A stretch of DNA of 64,000 bases from contig NZ_LHUR01000012.1 in assembly GCF_001263795.1 (NCBI RefSeq), positions 124,001 to 188,000 on the forward strand. The letters run 5' to 3'. Each line of letters begins with the position of its first letter. The first letter of the stretch is position 1. Made by a program: the position numbers and the translations under genes. Below, piece after piece: positions 45,484 to 55,096 of the stretch. The DNA is from Clostridium homopropionicum DSM 5847 (GTDB taxonomy: Bacteria; Bacillota; Clostridia; Clostridiales; Clostridiaceae). The notes under the pieces are model-generated. The model was not told the DNA's origin and made no database searches. It saw only the letters and a list, made by a program, of their open reading frames with translations.

Positions 45484-45746
45484 AAAAGCAATGACGAAGA
45501 GAAGTAACATAAATTATCGTTCACAGTGAGCGGGGGGCAGTGAAAACCCTGCAAAATGAATTTATGCGAATAACACTTTACCAGCTGCAATCTGAACATC
45601 TTTTGATTAGTAGGTGAGCCGTAAGCCAAGCGTCAATTGGCAACACTAGAGTGACTGCATTTGACAGTAAATCAGGTGGTACCGCGGACATTTAACAGTT
45701 GTTCGTCCTGAAATTTTTTATTTCCGGACGGGCAACTTTTTTTTAT
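45484..45746 (+). promoter_or_regulatory. T-box riboswitch controlling aspS-gatCAB, Asn/Glu specifier
   Basis: The leader holds stem I with an AGTA/GAA E-loop: CATAAATT pairs with AATTTATG, and the specifier loop reads GCGAATAACAC. The conserved AGGTGGTACCGCGG T-box lies at 45674-45687, and a terminator at 45698-45736 (11-bp stem with two G-U) is followed by eight T. The specifier offers AAC (Asn, 45572-45574) and an upstream GAA (Glu, 45568-45570). Uncharged tRNA would stabilise the antiterminator and switch on genes that make Asn-tRNA and Gln-tRNA by transamidation. A two-codon T-box of this type was reported for the C. acetobutylicum transamidation operon, as I recall. Confidence 0.9.
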
Positions 45747-45879
45747 TCGATAAATGAGACGGTTAAACATGCTACAATGTTTTGTTGATCAATAAAGCGA
45801 TATATAAAAATCTTGCGAAACAAGTTTTGTGCTCATCCGAAATGAGATTAATTTAAAAAGAAGAAAAGGAGAGAAAAAA

Positions 45880-47625
45880 ATGTCACAAATGTATCGAAGC
45901 AAAACTTTAAATCAAATTTCCGAAAGTGATATCGGATTACAACTTAAGATAGCCGGATGGGTAGAAAATATTCGTGACCATGGCGGTGTATCCTTCATCG
46001 ACCTACGTGATATGTACGGTGTAGTGCAGGTTGTATTAAGAAATACTGACCTTTTAAATGGAATAAAAAAAGAAGAATGTTTATCTATCGAAGGTGTTAT
46101 TGAACAACGTGATGAAGAAACCTATAACCCTAATATTCCATCAGGAACCATCGAACTTGAAGCACATAAAATCACCATACTTGGAAAAGTTTACAGAGAT
46201 TTACCTTTTGAAATAGCTACTTCAAAGGAAATCCGTGAAGATGTACGTTTAAAATACCGTTATTTAGATTTGAGAAACCGTAAAGTTAAAGATAACATAC
46301 TGTTCCGTTCGGAGGTTATCAGCTTCTTAAGACAAAAGATGAGCAATATGGGATTTATAGAAATTCAGACTCCTATTCTAAGTGCATCTTCTCCTGAAGG
46401 AGCACGTGATTACATAGTTCCGTCAAGAAAATATAAAGGCAAATTTTATGCATTACCACAGGCTCCACAACAGTATAAACAGCTGCTTATGGTGTCAGGT
46501 ATTGATAAGTATTTCCAAATAGCACCATGTTTCCGTGATGAAGATTCCCGTGCTGACCGTTCTCCGGGTGAATTCTATCAATTGGACTTTGAGATGAGCT
46601 TTGCCACTCAAGAGGATGTATTCCGTACAGGAGAAGAAGTGTTAACAGATGCATTCAAGAAATTTGCTCCAGAAGGATATTCAATTACTGAGGCGCCTTA
46701 TCCTATTATCAGCTACAAGCAGGCAATGCTTGAGTTTGGTACTGATAAGCCTGATCTTCGTAACCCACTACGTATTATAGATGTTACTGATTTCTTCCAG
46801 AAATGCTCCTTCAAACCCTTCCATAATAAGACGGTAAGAGCTTTAAAGGTTCATGCAGAGCTATCTAAGGGCTTCCATGAAAAGCTGCTTGCCTTTGCAC
46901 AATCTATAGGAATGGGAGGACTTGGATACCTTGAAGTAAAAGAAGATTTGTCCTATAAGGGACCTATTGATAAATTCATTCCAGATGAAATGAAGAAACA
47001 GCTGCTTGATTTAGCTGGTCTAGAATCAGGTGATGTTATATTCTTCATCGCAGATACAGAAGAGCTTGCAAACAAATACGCAGGACAGATTCGTAATGAG
47101 CTTGGCGCACGTCTTGATATCTGCGAAAAGAATGCATACCGTTTCTGTTATGTGAATGATTTTCCAATGTACGAAGTTGATGAAAACACTGGTAAAATCG
47201 GATTTACCCATAATCCATTCTCTATGCCTCAAGGCGGTTTAGAAGCACTAACTACTAAAGATCCGCTTGATATTCTTGCATATCAATACGATATAGTATG
47301 TAACGGTGTTGAACTTTCCTCTGGTGCTGTGAGAAACCACGACTTAGATATTATGGTTAAGGCCTTTGAAATAGCTGGCTATGACGAAGAAACCTTAAAA
47401 GAGAAATTCGGTTCATTATATAATGCATTCCAATTTGGAGCTCCACCTCATGCAGGTATGGCACCAGGAGTTGATCGTATGATTATGCTGCTTAAAAATG
47501 AAGAAAACATTCGTGAAGTTATCGCCTTCCCAATGAGCAGCAACGCACAGGATCTTATGTGCGGTGCACCAAATGAAGTAACAGAGCAGCAGCTACGTGA
47601 AGTTCACATTAAAATGAGAAAATAA
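45880..47625 (+). CDS. aspS: Aspartyl-tRNA synthetase, bacterial type, probably non-discriminating
   Basis: The 581-residue class II synthetase has an OB-fold anticodon domain (IAGWVENIRDHGGVSFIDLRD), motif 2 (FRDEDSRADRSPGEFYQLDFE), the bacterial GAD insertion (about 290-410) and motif 3 (GMAPGVDRMIM). The frame is open from 45829, but ATG 45880 has AAAGGAG upstream. Being in an operon with gatCAB behind an Asn-reading T-box, it probably also charges tRNA-Asn with Asp for amidation. CGT arginine codons are much more common here than in neighbouring genes. Confidence 0.95.
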   Translation: MSQMYRSKTLNQISESDIGLQLKIAGWVENIRDHGGVSFIDLRDMYGVVQVVLRNTDLLNGIKKEECLSIEGVIEQRDEETYNPNIPSGTIELEAHKITILGKVYRDLPFEIATSKEIREDVRLKYRYLDLRNRKVKDNILFRSEVISFLRQKMSNMGFIEIQTPILSASSPEGARDYIVPSRKYKGKFYALPQAPQQYKQLLMVSGIDKYFQIAPCFRDEDSRADRSPGEFYQLDFEMSFATQEDVFRTGEEVLTDAFKKFAPEGYSITEAPYPIISYKQAMLEFGTDKPDLRNPLRIIDVTDFFQKCSFKPFHNKTVRALKVHAELSKGFHEKLLAFAQSIGMGGLGYLEVKEDLSYKGPIDKFIPDEMKKQLLDLAGLESGDVIFFIADTEELANKYAGQIRNELGARLDICEKNAYRFCYVNDFPMYEVDENTGKIGFTHNPFSMPQGGLEALTTKDPLDILAYQYDIVCNGVELSSGAVRNHDLDIMVKAFEIAGYDEETLKEKFGSLYNAFQFGAPPHAGMAPGVDRMIMLLKNEENIREVIAFPMSSNAQDLMCGAPNEVTEQQLREVHIKMRK

Positions 47626-47696
47626 CAAAGTATCTAATTCAGCCATAATCTTATCAGCTTATGGCTGAATCGGTAATTATAGAAAGGAGATTAAAA

Positions 47697-47990
47697 ATGG
47701 CAGTAACTAAAGTAGAAATTGAAAAGCTTGCTAAGCTTGCTAGACTGCGCTTTTCCGATGAAGAACTAGGAAAGTTTGCAGGAGAGTTTGATGAAATTAT
47801 TGCATTTGCTGATACCATTAACCAGTCTGTTGAAGGCGGAACGGATGAAATCCGAAGTGTAGGTTCTCAGCTCATTTCCTTTGAAGAACTTCGCGAGGAT
47901 GAAGTAATTCCGTCTCTTCCTAATGAAAAAATTGTTTCTAATGTAGAAGATAAAGATGGATTTTTCAGCGTTAGGAGGAGTAAAAAATGA
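47697..47990 (+). CDS. gatC: Asp/Glu-tRNA amidotransferase subunit C
   Basis: The 97-residue GatC links GatA and GatB: VTKVEIEKLAKLARLRFSDEELGKFAGEF at the start, LREDEVIPSLPNEKIVSNVEDKDGFFSV at the end. The frame extends upstream to 47661, but ATG 47697 has AAAGGAG 9 nt before it and gives the standard length. It overlaps gatA by 4 bp. Confidence 0.95.
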   Translation: MAVTKVEIEKLAKLARLRFSDEELGKFAGEFDEIIAFADTINQSVEGGTDEIRSVGSQLISFEELREDEVIPSLPNEKIVSNVEDKDGFFSVRRSKK

Positions 47991-49456
47991 GAGAAATAAT
48001 TTCTGAATTATCAGTTAAACTTCATAGCGGTGAAATTTCTTCTGTTGAACTTACAAAGGAATATATAAAGGCTATTGAAAAATCAAACCCAAGGATAAAT
48101 GCCTATGTGCATACAACCTTTGAATATGCACTAGAAGGTGCTGAAATTGCCGATAAGATGTTAAAGCAAGGCACTGCTTCTGCCTTATGCGGTATTCCTA
48201 TGGCATTAAAAGACAATATCTGTACTGATGGTCTTCTAACAACCTGCTGCTCTAAAATACTGGATGGCTTCAAGCCATATTATGATGCAGCAGTATGGGA
48301 AAAATTAAAAGCTCAGGGTGCTGTACTTCTTGGAAAGGCTAACATGGATGAGTTCGCCATGGGAAGTACTTCTGAATCAAGCTGCTACGGAGCACCTTTA
48401 AATCCGAGAAATATAGAACACGTGACTGGAGGTTCTTCCGGTGGTTCAGCTGCAGCAGTGTGTGCAAATATGGCAGCTTACGCCCTTGGTTCAGATACCG
48501 GTGGTTCTGTTCGTCAGCCTGCTTCCTTCTGCGGTATTGTAGGACTTAAGCCAACCTATGGTGCAGTTTCCCGTTACGGACTAATTGCTTACGGAAGCTC
48601 TTTGGACCAGATTGGACCTCTTACCTACAGCGTAAAGGATGCTGCAGTGGTATTTGATGCAATTAAAGGCGTTGATATACGTGATCAGACAAGTAAAACA
48701 TATGATTATGGCAACATATTAGAATGCCTAAACCAAGATGTTAAAGGAAAGAAAATAGGTGTTGCTGAAGAATTCTTTGAAGGTATCGACCCAGATATGA
48801 AAACTCAGATTTATGAAGGAATCAAACTGTTTGAAAAGAATGGTGCTGAAATAGTAAATATAAAGCTGCCAGTGCTTAAACTAGCACTTCCAGTTTACTA
48901 TATAATCGCCTGTGCAGAAGCATCTTCTAATCTTGGAAGATATGATGGTATTCGTTACGGTTACCGTGCAGATTCTTACGACAGTATTGATGATATGATT
49001 TTCAAAACTAGAAGCGAAGGTTTCGGAGACGAAGTAAAACGCCGTATCATGCTTGGAACATATGTTTTATCCAGCGGCTATTATGATGCATATTATAAGA
49101 AAGCTATTGTAATCCGTGAAGAAATTAACCGAGAATTTAATGATATATTTGAAAAATGTGATGTGTTAATAGCACCTACTGCACCACATACTGCATTTCC
49201 GCTTAATTTCCGAGGCGCAAGCCCTGTTGAAATGTACCTTTCTGATATCTGTACTGTACCGATTAATATTGCAGGTATCCCATCCATCTCCGTTCCATGC
49301 GGAAAGGATGCTAAAGGTCTTCCAATTGGAATGCAGATTATAGGTAAGAAATTTGATGAGGCAACCATCTTAAATATGGCTTATTTCTATGAACAAAATT
49401 CCGAAGATAAGGTCGGTATTTATGAAGGAGGGGTCAGAATATGGGATATGAAATAG
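47987..49456 (+). CDS. gatA: Asp/Glu-tRNA amidotransferase subunit A
   Basis: The 489-residue amidase-signature enzyme releases ammonia from glutamine for the transamidation. The catalytic Lys lies in PMALKDNI, with the Ser pair in VTGGSSGGSAAAV and DTGGSVRQPASFCG. It has the full family length. It overlaps gatC and gatB. Confidence 0.97.
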   Translation: MREIISELSVKLHSGEISSVELTKEYIKAIEKSNPRINAYVHTTFEYALEGAEIADKMLKQGTASALCGIPMALKDNICTDGLLTTCCSKILDGFKPYYDAAVWEKLKAQGAVLLGKANMDEFAMGSTSESSCYGAPLNPRNIEHVTGGSSGGSAAAVCANMAAYALGSDTGGSVRQPASFCGIVGLKPTYGAVSRYGLIAYGSSLDQIGPLTYSVKDAAVVFDAIKGVDIRDQTSKTYDYGNILECLNQDVKGKKIGVAEEFFEGIDPDMKTQIYEGIKLFEKNGAEIVNIKLPVLKLALPVYYIIACAEASSNLGRYDGIRYGYRADSYDSIDDMIFKTRSEGFGDEVKRRIMLGTYVLSSGYYDAYYKKAIVIREEINREFNDIFEKCDVLIAPTAPHTAFPLNFRGASPVEMYLSDICTVPINIAGIPSISVPCGKDAKGLPIGMQIIGKKFDEATILNMAYFYEQNSEDKVGIYEGGVRIWDMK

Positions 49457-50862
49457 TCTGTGGTATCGAAACTCATATTGAGCTGGCAACTAATACAAAG
49501 ATTTTCTGCAACTGTACCACTGCATTCGGAGGAGATCCTAATACTCATTGTTGTCCAGTGTGCACCGGCCAGCCTGGTTCTCTGCCGATTTTAAATAAAA
49601 AAGTAGTTGAGTATGCTGTAAGAGCAGGTCTTGCAGTACATTGCAAGATTAATAATATTTCCCATATGGACAGAAAAAATTACGTTTATCCGGATTTGCC
49701 AAAGGCATATCAAATTTCCCAGTACGACGAGCCTATTTGTGAACACGGCTACATCGAACTGGACAGTGGAAAACGAATTGGTATCACTCGTATCCATATA
49801 GAAGAGGATGCAGGTAAGCTGGTTCATGAAAATGGATACACATATGTTGATTACAACCGTGGTGGAGTTCCACTGATTGAAATTGTATCTGAGCCAGATA
49901 TCTCTTCTCCAGAAGAAGCAAAAGAGTACGCAGAAAAGCTTCAGCTAATTATGCGTTATGTAGGAATTTCTGACTGCAAAATGCAGGAAGGCTCAATGCG
50001 CTGCGACGTTAACGTATCCTTACGTGAAGCAGGTGCAAAAGAATTTGGAACTAGAACCGAGACAAAGAATATTAACTCATTGAACTTCATACAAAAGGCA
50101 ATGTATGCCGAAATTGAAAGACAAACTGATATTTTGGAGGCAGGTGGTACCATCATTCAGGAAACCATGCGTTACGATGATGTATCAGATTCCGTATCGC
50201 CAATGCGTGAAAAGGAAAACTCTGATGACTACCGTTATTTCCCTGATCCAGATATTATACGTTTTGAAATTCCTCAGGAAAAAGTAGATGAAATTCAGAA
50301 TTCTCTTCCAGAGCTACCTTTTGATAAGTTAAGAAGATATATAGATGAGCTTCAGCTACCAGAAGGAACTGCAAAACAACTCTTCAAATACAGACGTATT
50401 ACAGAATTCTTTGAAGAGGCATTGACAGAGGGTGCAAGTATTAAAAATGCTTCTAACCTTATTACTGGTACTATTTACGCAAGCATGAGTACAGAGGAAG
50501 ACAAAGAACTGTTCAAGGTTCTCATTTCTGCAAAACAGTTTGCATCACTAGTAAAACTATTGGACGAAAAGAAAATCAACGTTAAGATGGCTCAAAGCAC
50601 CCTACAGCAAATGCTAGAAAGCGGCAAGTCTCCAGAGGAATTCATCAAAGCAGAAGATATGGAAGGTATTTCTGATGCTGACTTAACAAAATTATGTCAG
50701 GAGGCAATTGATGCTAATCCTAAGGCTGTTGAGGATGTTAAAGCTGGTAAGGACAAAGCAATCAACTCCATGTTCGGTTACATCATGAAGCAAACTAAAG
50801 GAAAGGCTGATGTTAAGAAAGCAGAAGCCATTATACGAGAATTAATTAGTAAGATTTCTTAA
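49441..50862 (+). CDS. gatB: Asp/Glu-tRNA amidotransferase subunit B
   Basis: The 473-residue GatB activates the tRNA-bound Asp or Glu with ATP. It shows YEIVCGIETHIELAT, zinc-binding cysteines (FCNC, HCCPVC), RKNYVYPDLPKAYQISQYD, and a C-terminal YqeY-like tail. The gene overlaps gatA by 16 bp and ends the operon at a strong terminator. With gatA, gatC and aspS it forms the indirect Asn-tRNA pathway. Confidence 0.97.
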   Translation: MGYEIVCGIETHIELATNTKIFCNCTTAFGGDPNTHCCPVCTGQPGSLPILNKKVVEYAVRAGLAVHCKINNISHMDRKNYVYPDLPKAYQISQYDEPICEHGYIELDSGKRIGITRIHIEEDAGKLVHENGYTYVDYNRGGVPLIEIVSEPDISSPEEAKEYAEKLQLIMRYVGISDCKMQEGSMRCDVNVSLREAGAKEFGTRTETKNINSLNFIQKAMYAEIERQTDILEAGGTIIQETMRYDDVSDSVSPMREKENSDDYRYFPDPDIIRFEIPQEKVDEIQNSLPELPFDKLRRYIDELQLPEGTAKQLFKYRRITEFFEEALTEGASIKNASNLITGTIYASMSTEEDKELFKVLISAKQFASLVKLLDEKKINVKMAQSTLQQMLESGKSPEEFIKAEDMEGISDADLTKLCQEAIDANPKAVEDVKAGKDKAINSMFGYIMKQTKGKADVKKAEAIIRELISKIS

Positions 50863-50905
50863 TGAAAACAAATGTTTTTGATGTTTATATTATTAGAATA
50901 CTATT

Positions 50906-50941
50906 TTGAAGAGAGTCTGTTTTGAAGCAGACTCTCTTCAA
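50906..50941. terminator. Terminator of the aspS-gatCAB operon
   Basis: A perfect 14-bp stem (50906-50919 and 50928-50941) with an 8-nt loop is followed by a T-rich run, 45 bp after gatB. The opposing ABC operon ends 56 bp further on, so it may serve both. Confidence 0.8.
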
Positions 50942-50996
50942 ATTCTTTTTTGCATAGGTATCTTATCCTAACAGCATGAGTACTTGAAACATATCA

Positions 50997-52052
50997 CTAG
51001 TATGGAAATACATGATATTTGCCTTGAATATAAATATCAAATCTTATTTCCTTATTCAATCTTACCTTTACTCTTCCCGGTAATATCCCATGAAGCATAA
51101 GCTTCTTATTGGTGCTGCAGTCTACAGAAATCATTACATTGTAATGCGTACCGACATAATTAAAATCTTGAATAGTCCCGGTTATCTTTCCTTCCTCATT
51201 TATAATTATATTTTCTGGTCTCACTAGTATTTTTACAGGTGTTCCTTTCGCATAAGGTATCTTATGCTTGGGTTGGATCACTCCGAATTCGCAGCGTATC
51301 AGACTTCCGCTTTCAACGATGCCATCCAGAAAGTTCGTTTTACCTATAAATTCTGCTACAAACATATTTGTGGGTTTGTTGTATATTTCATAGGGCGTTG
51401 CAACTTGTTCTATTCTTCCCTCCTGGAGTATTGCTACTCTTTGTGAAATTGAAAGTGCCTCTACTTTGTCATGAGTAACTAAAACAACCGTTGTCCCTAT
51501 TTTCCGTAGGATTTGCTGGATCTCCTGGCGTACAGTCTCTCTTATTTCCGTGTCTAGATTGCTAAAAGGCTCATCAAGTAAAAGAATATGCGGTTGTCTA
51601 ATTAGTGCTCTTGCAATTGCAACACGCTGCTGTTGCCCCCCAGATAATTGATGTGGATACTTATCTTTAATATCATAAATTTGCATAAGTTTCAGCATCT
51701 CATTTATCCTTTTCACATATTCTTCTTCATTTTTGATTGCAAAAGCGATGTTAGCCCAAGCTGTCATGTTGGGAAAAAGTACATAATCCTGGAATACTAT
51801 ACTTATATTTCTTCTTTCAGGCGGTACCCATATACTCTCACTTGATATCACATTTCCATTAAGCAATATTTCTCCTTCATCATGAGCCTCAAAACCAGAT
51901 ATTATCCGCAATAGAGTTGTTTTGCCGCATCCACTCTTGCCTAGCAAAGTCAGAAACTCTCCCTTTTCCACACTTAGGTCAAGTCCTTTTATTGTGTAGT
52001 TAGACGCATTTGGATATTTTTTTGAAAGCTTTCTTATCTCAAGACTTACCAT
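50997..52052 (-). CDS. ABC transporter ATPase, iron(III) (FbpC/FutC) type
   Basis: The 351-residue ATPase shows Walker A GKSGCGKTTLLR, IVFQDYVLFPNM, signature LSGGQQQRVAIARA and Walker B LLLDEPFSNLD. A TOBE-type C-terminal domain of about 110 residues follows (VRPENIIINEEGKITG). It pairs with the two-domain permease 2 bp upstream and the lipoprotein gene. Fe3+ is favoured by the binding protein type and the Fur-like box; spermidine or phosphonate import are alternatives for the ATPase alone. Confidence 0.88.
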   Translation of the reverse strand: MVSLEIRKLSKKYPNASNYTIKGLDLSVEKGEFLTLLGKSGCGKTTLLRIISGFEAHDEGEILLNGNVISSESIWVPPERRNISIVFQDYVLFPNMTAWANIAFAIKNEEEYVKRINEMLKLMQIYDIKDKYPHQLSGGQQQRVAIARALIRQPHILLLDEPFSNLDTEIRETVRQEIQQILRKIGTTVVLVTHDKVEALSISQRVAILQEGRIEQVATPYEIYNKPTNMFVAEFIGKTNFLDGIVESGSLIRCEFGVIQPKHKIPYAKGTPVKILVRPENIIINEEGKITGTIQDFNYVGTHYNVMISVDCSTNKKLMLHGILPGRVKVRLNKEIRFDIYIQGKYHVFPY

Positions 52053-52054
52053 AA

Positions 52055-53638
52055 CTATCCCCCCTTCTCTTTCTTTGTTAAGAAGTATAACGGTAAGAGC
52101 GATACAATTACAATTAGAAGACCTGAAGGGGCTGCTTGGGTATAAAATCCATCACTGGCTTGAACCCATATTCTTACTGCCAAAGTATCAAATCCGGCAG
52201 GCCTCAACATAAGTGTAACAGGTAATTCCTTCATGGAACTTACCAGCACAAGTGCACCTCCAGATAAGACTCCAGGCAGAATTGAAGGAAGAATCACCCT
52301 GAACAATACACTGCCAAACCTTTTACCAAGACTATAGGCAGTTTCATCTATGATTGGCGATATCAGTGACATTGAGGCCTCAGCAGACTGTAGACTTCGA
52401 GAAAAATACCTTAATGCAAGCCCAAAAATCAATATCAGCTGACTTCCGACAAGCCAGTTAAAATATCTGTTGACTACAAAAACCATTCCAAGAGCCAGTA
52501 ACGTTCCAGGAATAATCAACCCCAAGTGACACATATTATTCATAAGAGTTGTAATCTTTGATGGATGTCTAAATTTAAAATATGCTATAGGAACTGAAAA
52601 CAGCATTGTTATTGCAGCTGCTCCAATGCTAACATACAAGCTGTTCATAATATAACCTGCCATCTTTACTGTAACTGCCCCTGCCAATATGCCTTTGATA
52701 CTCCATAGGATAAGTGTTGATAACGGCAAGATGATTGAAAAAAACATTACTACCACAGCAAATATCATGCATAGGATCTTATATTTCTCAAGCTTTATAG
52801 CCTTAGGGGGCCTGTTCGACTTTGGATTAATAAAAAACGCTCTATTTTTCTGAATTTGATTCTTTATCAGTAAGACTATAAGTCCCAATCCTATTGTCAA
52901 TATACTGAGTATGGCTGCACCTGAGCGATCCAGTTTCCCAATCATTTGGAAATACACGCTGCTTGTGAAGGTTGTATATCTTAACATGGCTACTGCACCA
53001 AAATCAGATATGATATAAAAGAAGACAATAATATTTCCAGATATCACAGCAGGCATTATGAGCGGAAGTGTGATATGCCGGAATATAGAAGAGTAGGACG
53101 CTCCACACGAACGTCCGGCTTCTTCATAATTTGCACTTATTTTGCGCAGCGCTGCTGATACAATCAGAAAAACATAAGGAAACGTGAACATTGACATTAC
53201 AAAGGTAACAGCCCAGAAGGAGTAAATATCGATCACACTGCTACCAAGCAAAGAGAACAAAACACCTCGTTTACCAAAAATGATAATATACGTTAACGCT
53301 CCAATATATGGAGGAATAGCAAGAGGAAGCGTTAATGCCACTTTTAAAAACTTTCTGCACGACAGGTCAGTACATTCCACCAAGTATGCCAAGCTTACCC
53401 CTATTACTGTTGTAAATGCAGCAACCGCACCTGCCAGACTCAGAGTGTCCCATAAAATAAGCGGAATACGCGTCGCAAACAAGACCTTCCATTTCTCCAA
53501 TGGAGCAGAAGCTGCCCTTATTACAATATATAAGATTGGCGATGCCATAATAAGGGCGATTATTGCGTTTATTATAAAAAGAACTGTCCTTGGAGGCTTT
53601 GCATTCCAAATCTTTAACCAGATACGATTGCCCATCAC
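52055..53638 (-). CDS. ABC transporter permease, two-domain iron(III) (FbpB) type
   Basis: The 527-residue membrane protein holds two permease halves in tandem, each with an EAA loop (EEAGRSCGASYSSIFRHITLP near 175; DETAYSLGKRFGSVLFRVILP near 440). About twelve helices are visible. The fused arrangement is typical of FbpB/SfuB iron permeases. It lies 10 bp after the binding-protein gene. Confidence 0.9.
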   Translation of the reverse strand: MMGNRIWLKIWNAKPPRTVLFIINAIIALIMASPILYIVIRAASAPLEKWKVLFATRIPLILWDTLSLAGAVAAFTTVIGVSLAYLVECTDLSCRKFLKVALTLPLAIPPYIGALTYIIIFGKRGVLFSLLGSSVIDIYSFWAVTFVMSMFTFPYVFLIVSAALRKISANYEEAGRSCGASYSSIFRHITLPLIMPAVISGNIIVFFYIISDFGAVAMLRYTTFTSSVYFQMIGKLDRSGAAILSILTIGLGLIVLLIKNQIQKNRAFFINPKSNRPPKAIKLEKYKILCMIFAVVVMFFSIILPLSTLILWSIKGILAGAVTVKMAGYIMNSLYVSIGAAAITMLFSVPIAYFKFRHPSKITTLMNNMCHLGLIIPGTLLALGMVFVVNRYFNWLVGSQLILIFGLALRYFSRSLQSAEASMSLISPIIDETAYSLGKRFGSVLFRVILPSILPGVLSGGALVLVSSMKELPVTLMLRPAGFDTLAVRIWVQASDGFYTQAAPSGLLIVIVSLLPLYFLTKKEKGG

Positions 53639-53648
53639 ACTCCCCCTC

Positions 53649-54692
53649 CTAATCAGAATATCCTGCTTTTTCCATCAACTCGGTAGTCTCCTCCCACAAT
53701 GGTCCAATTTCACTTAAGGAAGTATTGGCGATTTTGGCAGTTTCGTACTCTACTCCCTCAAGATTGTTTATGATCGGTGTCTCATCATTCATCTTCTGCT
53801 GCTCAGCTTTCAATAGAAATTCAACAAAAAGCAGTGCGTTTTTGGGATGTTTTGCATGCTTGGTTATAGCGACTCCAGAAATATTCACAAAAGTTCCAAT
53901 TTCATCTTTGCCCTGATCGGGAAATATTTGGGCAATGTGATTTAGCCCTTCTTCTGTAAGCTGAATCTTATAATGATAGTTGTTGACAAGCCCGAATTTT
54001 ACTTCCCCGCTTCCAACAGCTCTGCGCACGTCAGTATGACTTTGAAGTATTAGCGGCTCATTTGCCATGATGCCCTTTAAGAGCTCAAGAGTTTTCTCAG
54101 GTCCGATAATGGCTCTAAGTGAAGTAAAATAAGAAACCATCGATTCGTTTCCTGCCCTATCCATTGCAAATTGGCCCTTGTATTTAGGATCCACTAAATC
54201 AAAAATGGATTTTGGCATATTTTCATAGGTCATTTGATCCGTATTGTACAAAAAAACACGGTGCCTTATAGTAAGTGCGGTCCAGGTCCTATCCTTGCCT
54301 TGATAGTTTGAAGAAATCTGTTCTAATACATCTGACTCGATAGGTGTCAGCATATTCTCAAGTCTCAGATATTCAAGAATACCTGCATCATTGGCCCAAA
54401 ACACATCTGCTTGCGTATTTTCTTTCTCTTCAACAATTCTGTGTGCGTACTCCGTAGCTTTACCCGATATTAGGTTCACCTTTATTCCAGTTTCTTTCTC
54501 AAATTTTTCCACAAAGGGCAGTGCAAACTTTTCCTGTCTGCCGCTGTATATTGTAAGTTCCTTCGCTTCTTCCTTGACTTCCCCAATGTCGCTGCCATCT
54601 ATCTTTGAAGATGTGCAGCCTGTCATAAGAGCAGCGAGTATGAACATGATACTAATCAAAAATACCAGGTATCTATTCTTTGTAACAATCAT
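53649..54692 (-). CDS. Iron(III)-type ABC substrate-binding lipoprotein (FutA/FbpA-like)
   Basis: The 347-residue lipoprotein has a signal segment ending LMTGCTSS. The mature part is of the ferric-binding class (LTIYSGRQEKFALPFVEKFEKETGIKVNL, DVFWANDAGILEYL, NNYHYKIQL with Tyr candidates for iron binding, SGVAITKHAKHPKNALLFVEFLL). A longer frame reaches 54743, but ATG 54692 has GGAGGTG. A Fur-like site stands 57 bp before the start, which supports iron as cargo. Confidence 0.9.
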   Translation of the reverse strand: MIVTKNRYLVFLISIMFILAALMTGCTSSKIDGSDIGEVKEEAKELTIYSGRQEKFALPFVEKFEKETGIKVNLISGKATEYAHRIVEEKENTQADVFWANDAGILEYLRLENMLTPIESDVLEQISSNYQGKDRTWTALTIRHRVFLYNTDQMTYENMPKSIFDLVDPKYKGQFAMDRAGNESMVSYFTSLRAIIGPEKTLELLKGIMANEPLILQSHTDVRRAVGSGEVKFGLVNNYHYKIQLTEEGLNHIAQIFPDQGKDEIGTFVNISGVAITKHAKHPKNALLFVEFLLKAEQQKMNDETPIINNLEGVEYETAKIANTSLSEIGPLWEETTELMEKAGYSD

Positions 54693-54748
54693 ATTTCCAC
54701 CTCCAAGAAAGTTGTTCAATATAATATATACATACTTGTCCACCTTTG

Positions 54749-54763
54749 TGATACTGATTATGA
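54749..54763. promoter_or_regulatory. Fur-box-like site upstream of the iron ABC operon
   Basis: TGATACTGATTATGA matches the 7-1-7 Fur consensus TGATAATNATTATCA at 12 of 14 defined bases. It lies in the expected promoter zone of the binding-protein gene. Confidence 0.5.
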
Positions 54764-54953
54764 ATAAAACTTCTTATAAATAATGTGTTATAAAAAAGTA
54801 TCTATTGCAAAACACAAATCAGAACTATATCTATACATTAAAAAGCTTTTCATTTGTAGTGTAGGAAAGAAAGAAAAACTTTAATAGTGACCGGTGGAAT
54901 TGCAATTATTCTAATTGAATTTTTTCTGAGAATAATTACAAAAGATATGAATT

Positions 54954-54992
54954 TAACTTATATCGCTATAACAAAAGTATGAATAAATGCTG
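54954..54992. repeat. Direct repeat flanking the etf/acd module, left copy
   Basis: This segment aligns with 59796-59832 over 39 columns with 33 identities, four mismatches and two single-base gaps (shared core CTATAAC then GTATG then ATAAATGCTG). Both copies are intergenic and in the same orientation. Confidence 0.6.
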
Positions 54993-55020
54993 ATGAAACA
55001 ATAGTTATTGACACGCAAAA

Positions 55021-55043
55021 AAAGCCACATAAAATGCGACTTT
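55021..55043 (-). terminator. Minus-strand terminator next to the tmRNA-end-like 12-mer
   Basis: The minus-strand RNA forms a 9-bp stem (AAAGUCGCA with UGUGGCUUU, two G-U pairs) followed by a run of U. It pairs fully only as minus-strand RNA. Confidence 0.6.
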
Positions 55044-55096
55044 TAAATAATCGTGGATTTAATTGGTGGAGGCGAAACCTAATCCGTTAAAAACAA

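Noticed and set aside
45441-45629. Minus-strand 62-codon frame upstream of aspS
   Set aside because: It is antisense to the T-box leader and its promoter.
53280-53717. Plus-strand 145-codon frame and a minus-strand 80-codon frame over the permease gene
   Set aside because: Both are frame shadows of the two-domain ABC permease, which shows clear EAA loops.
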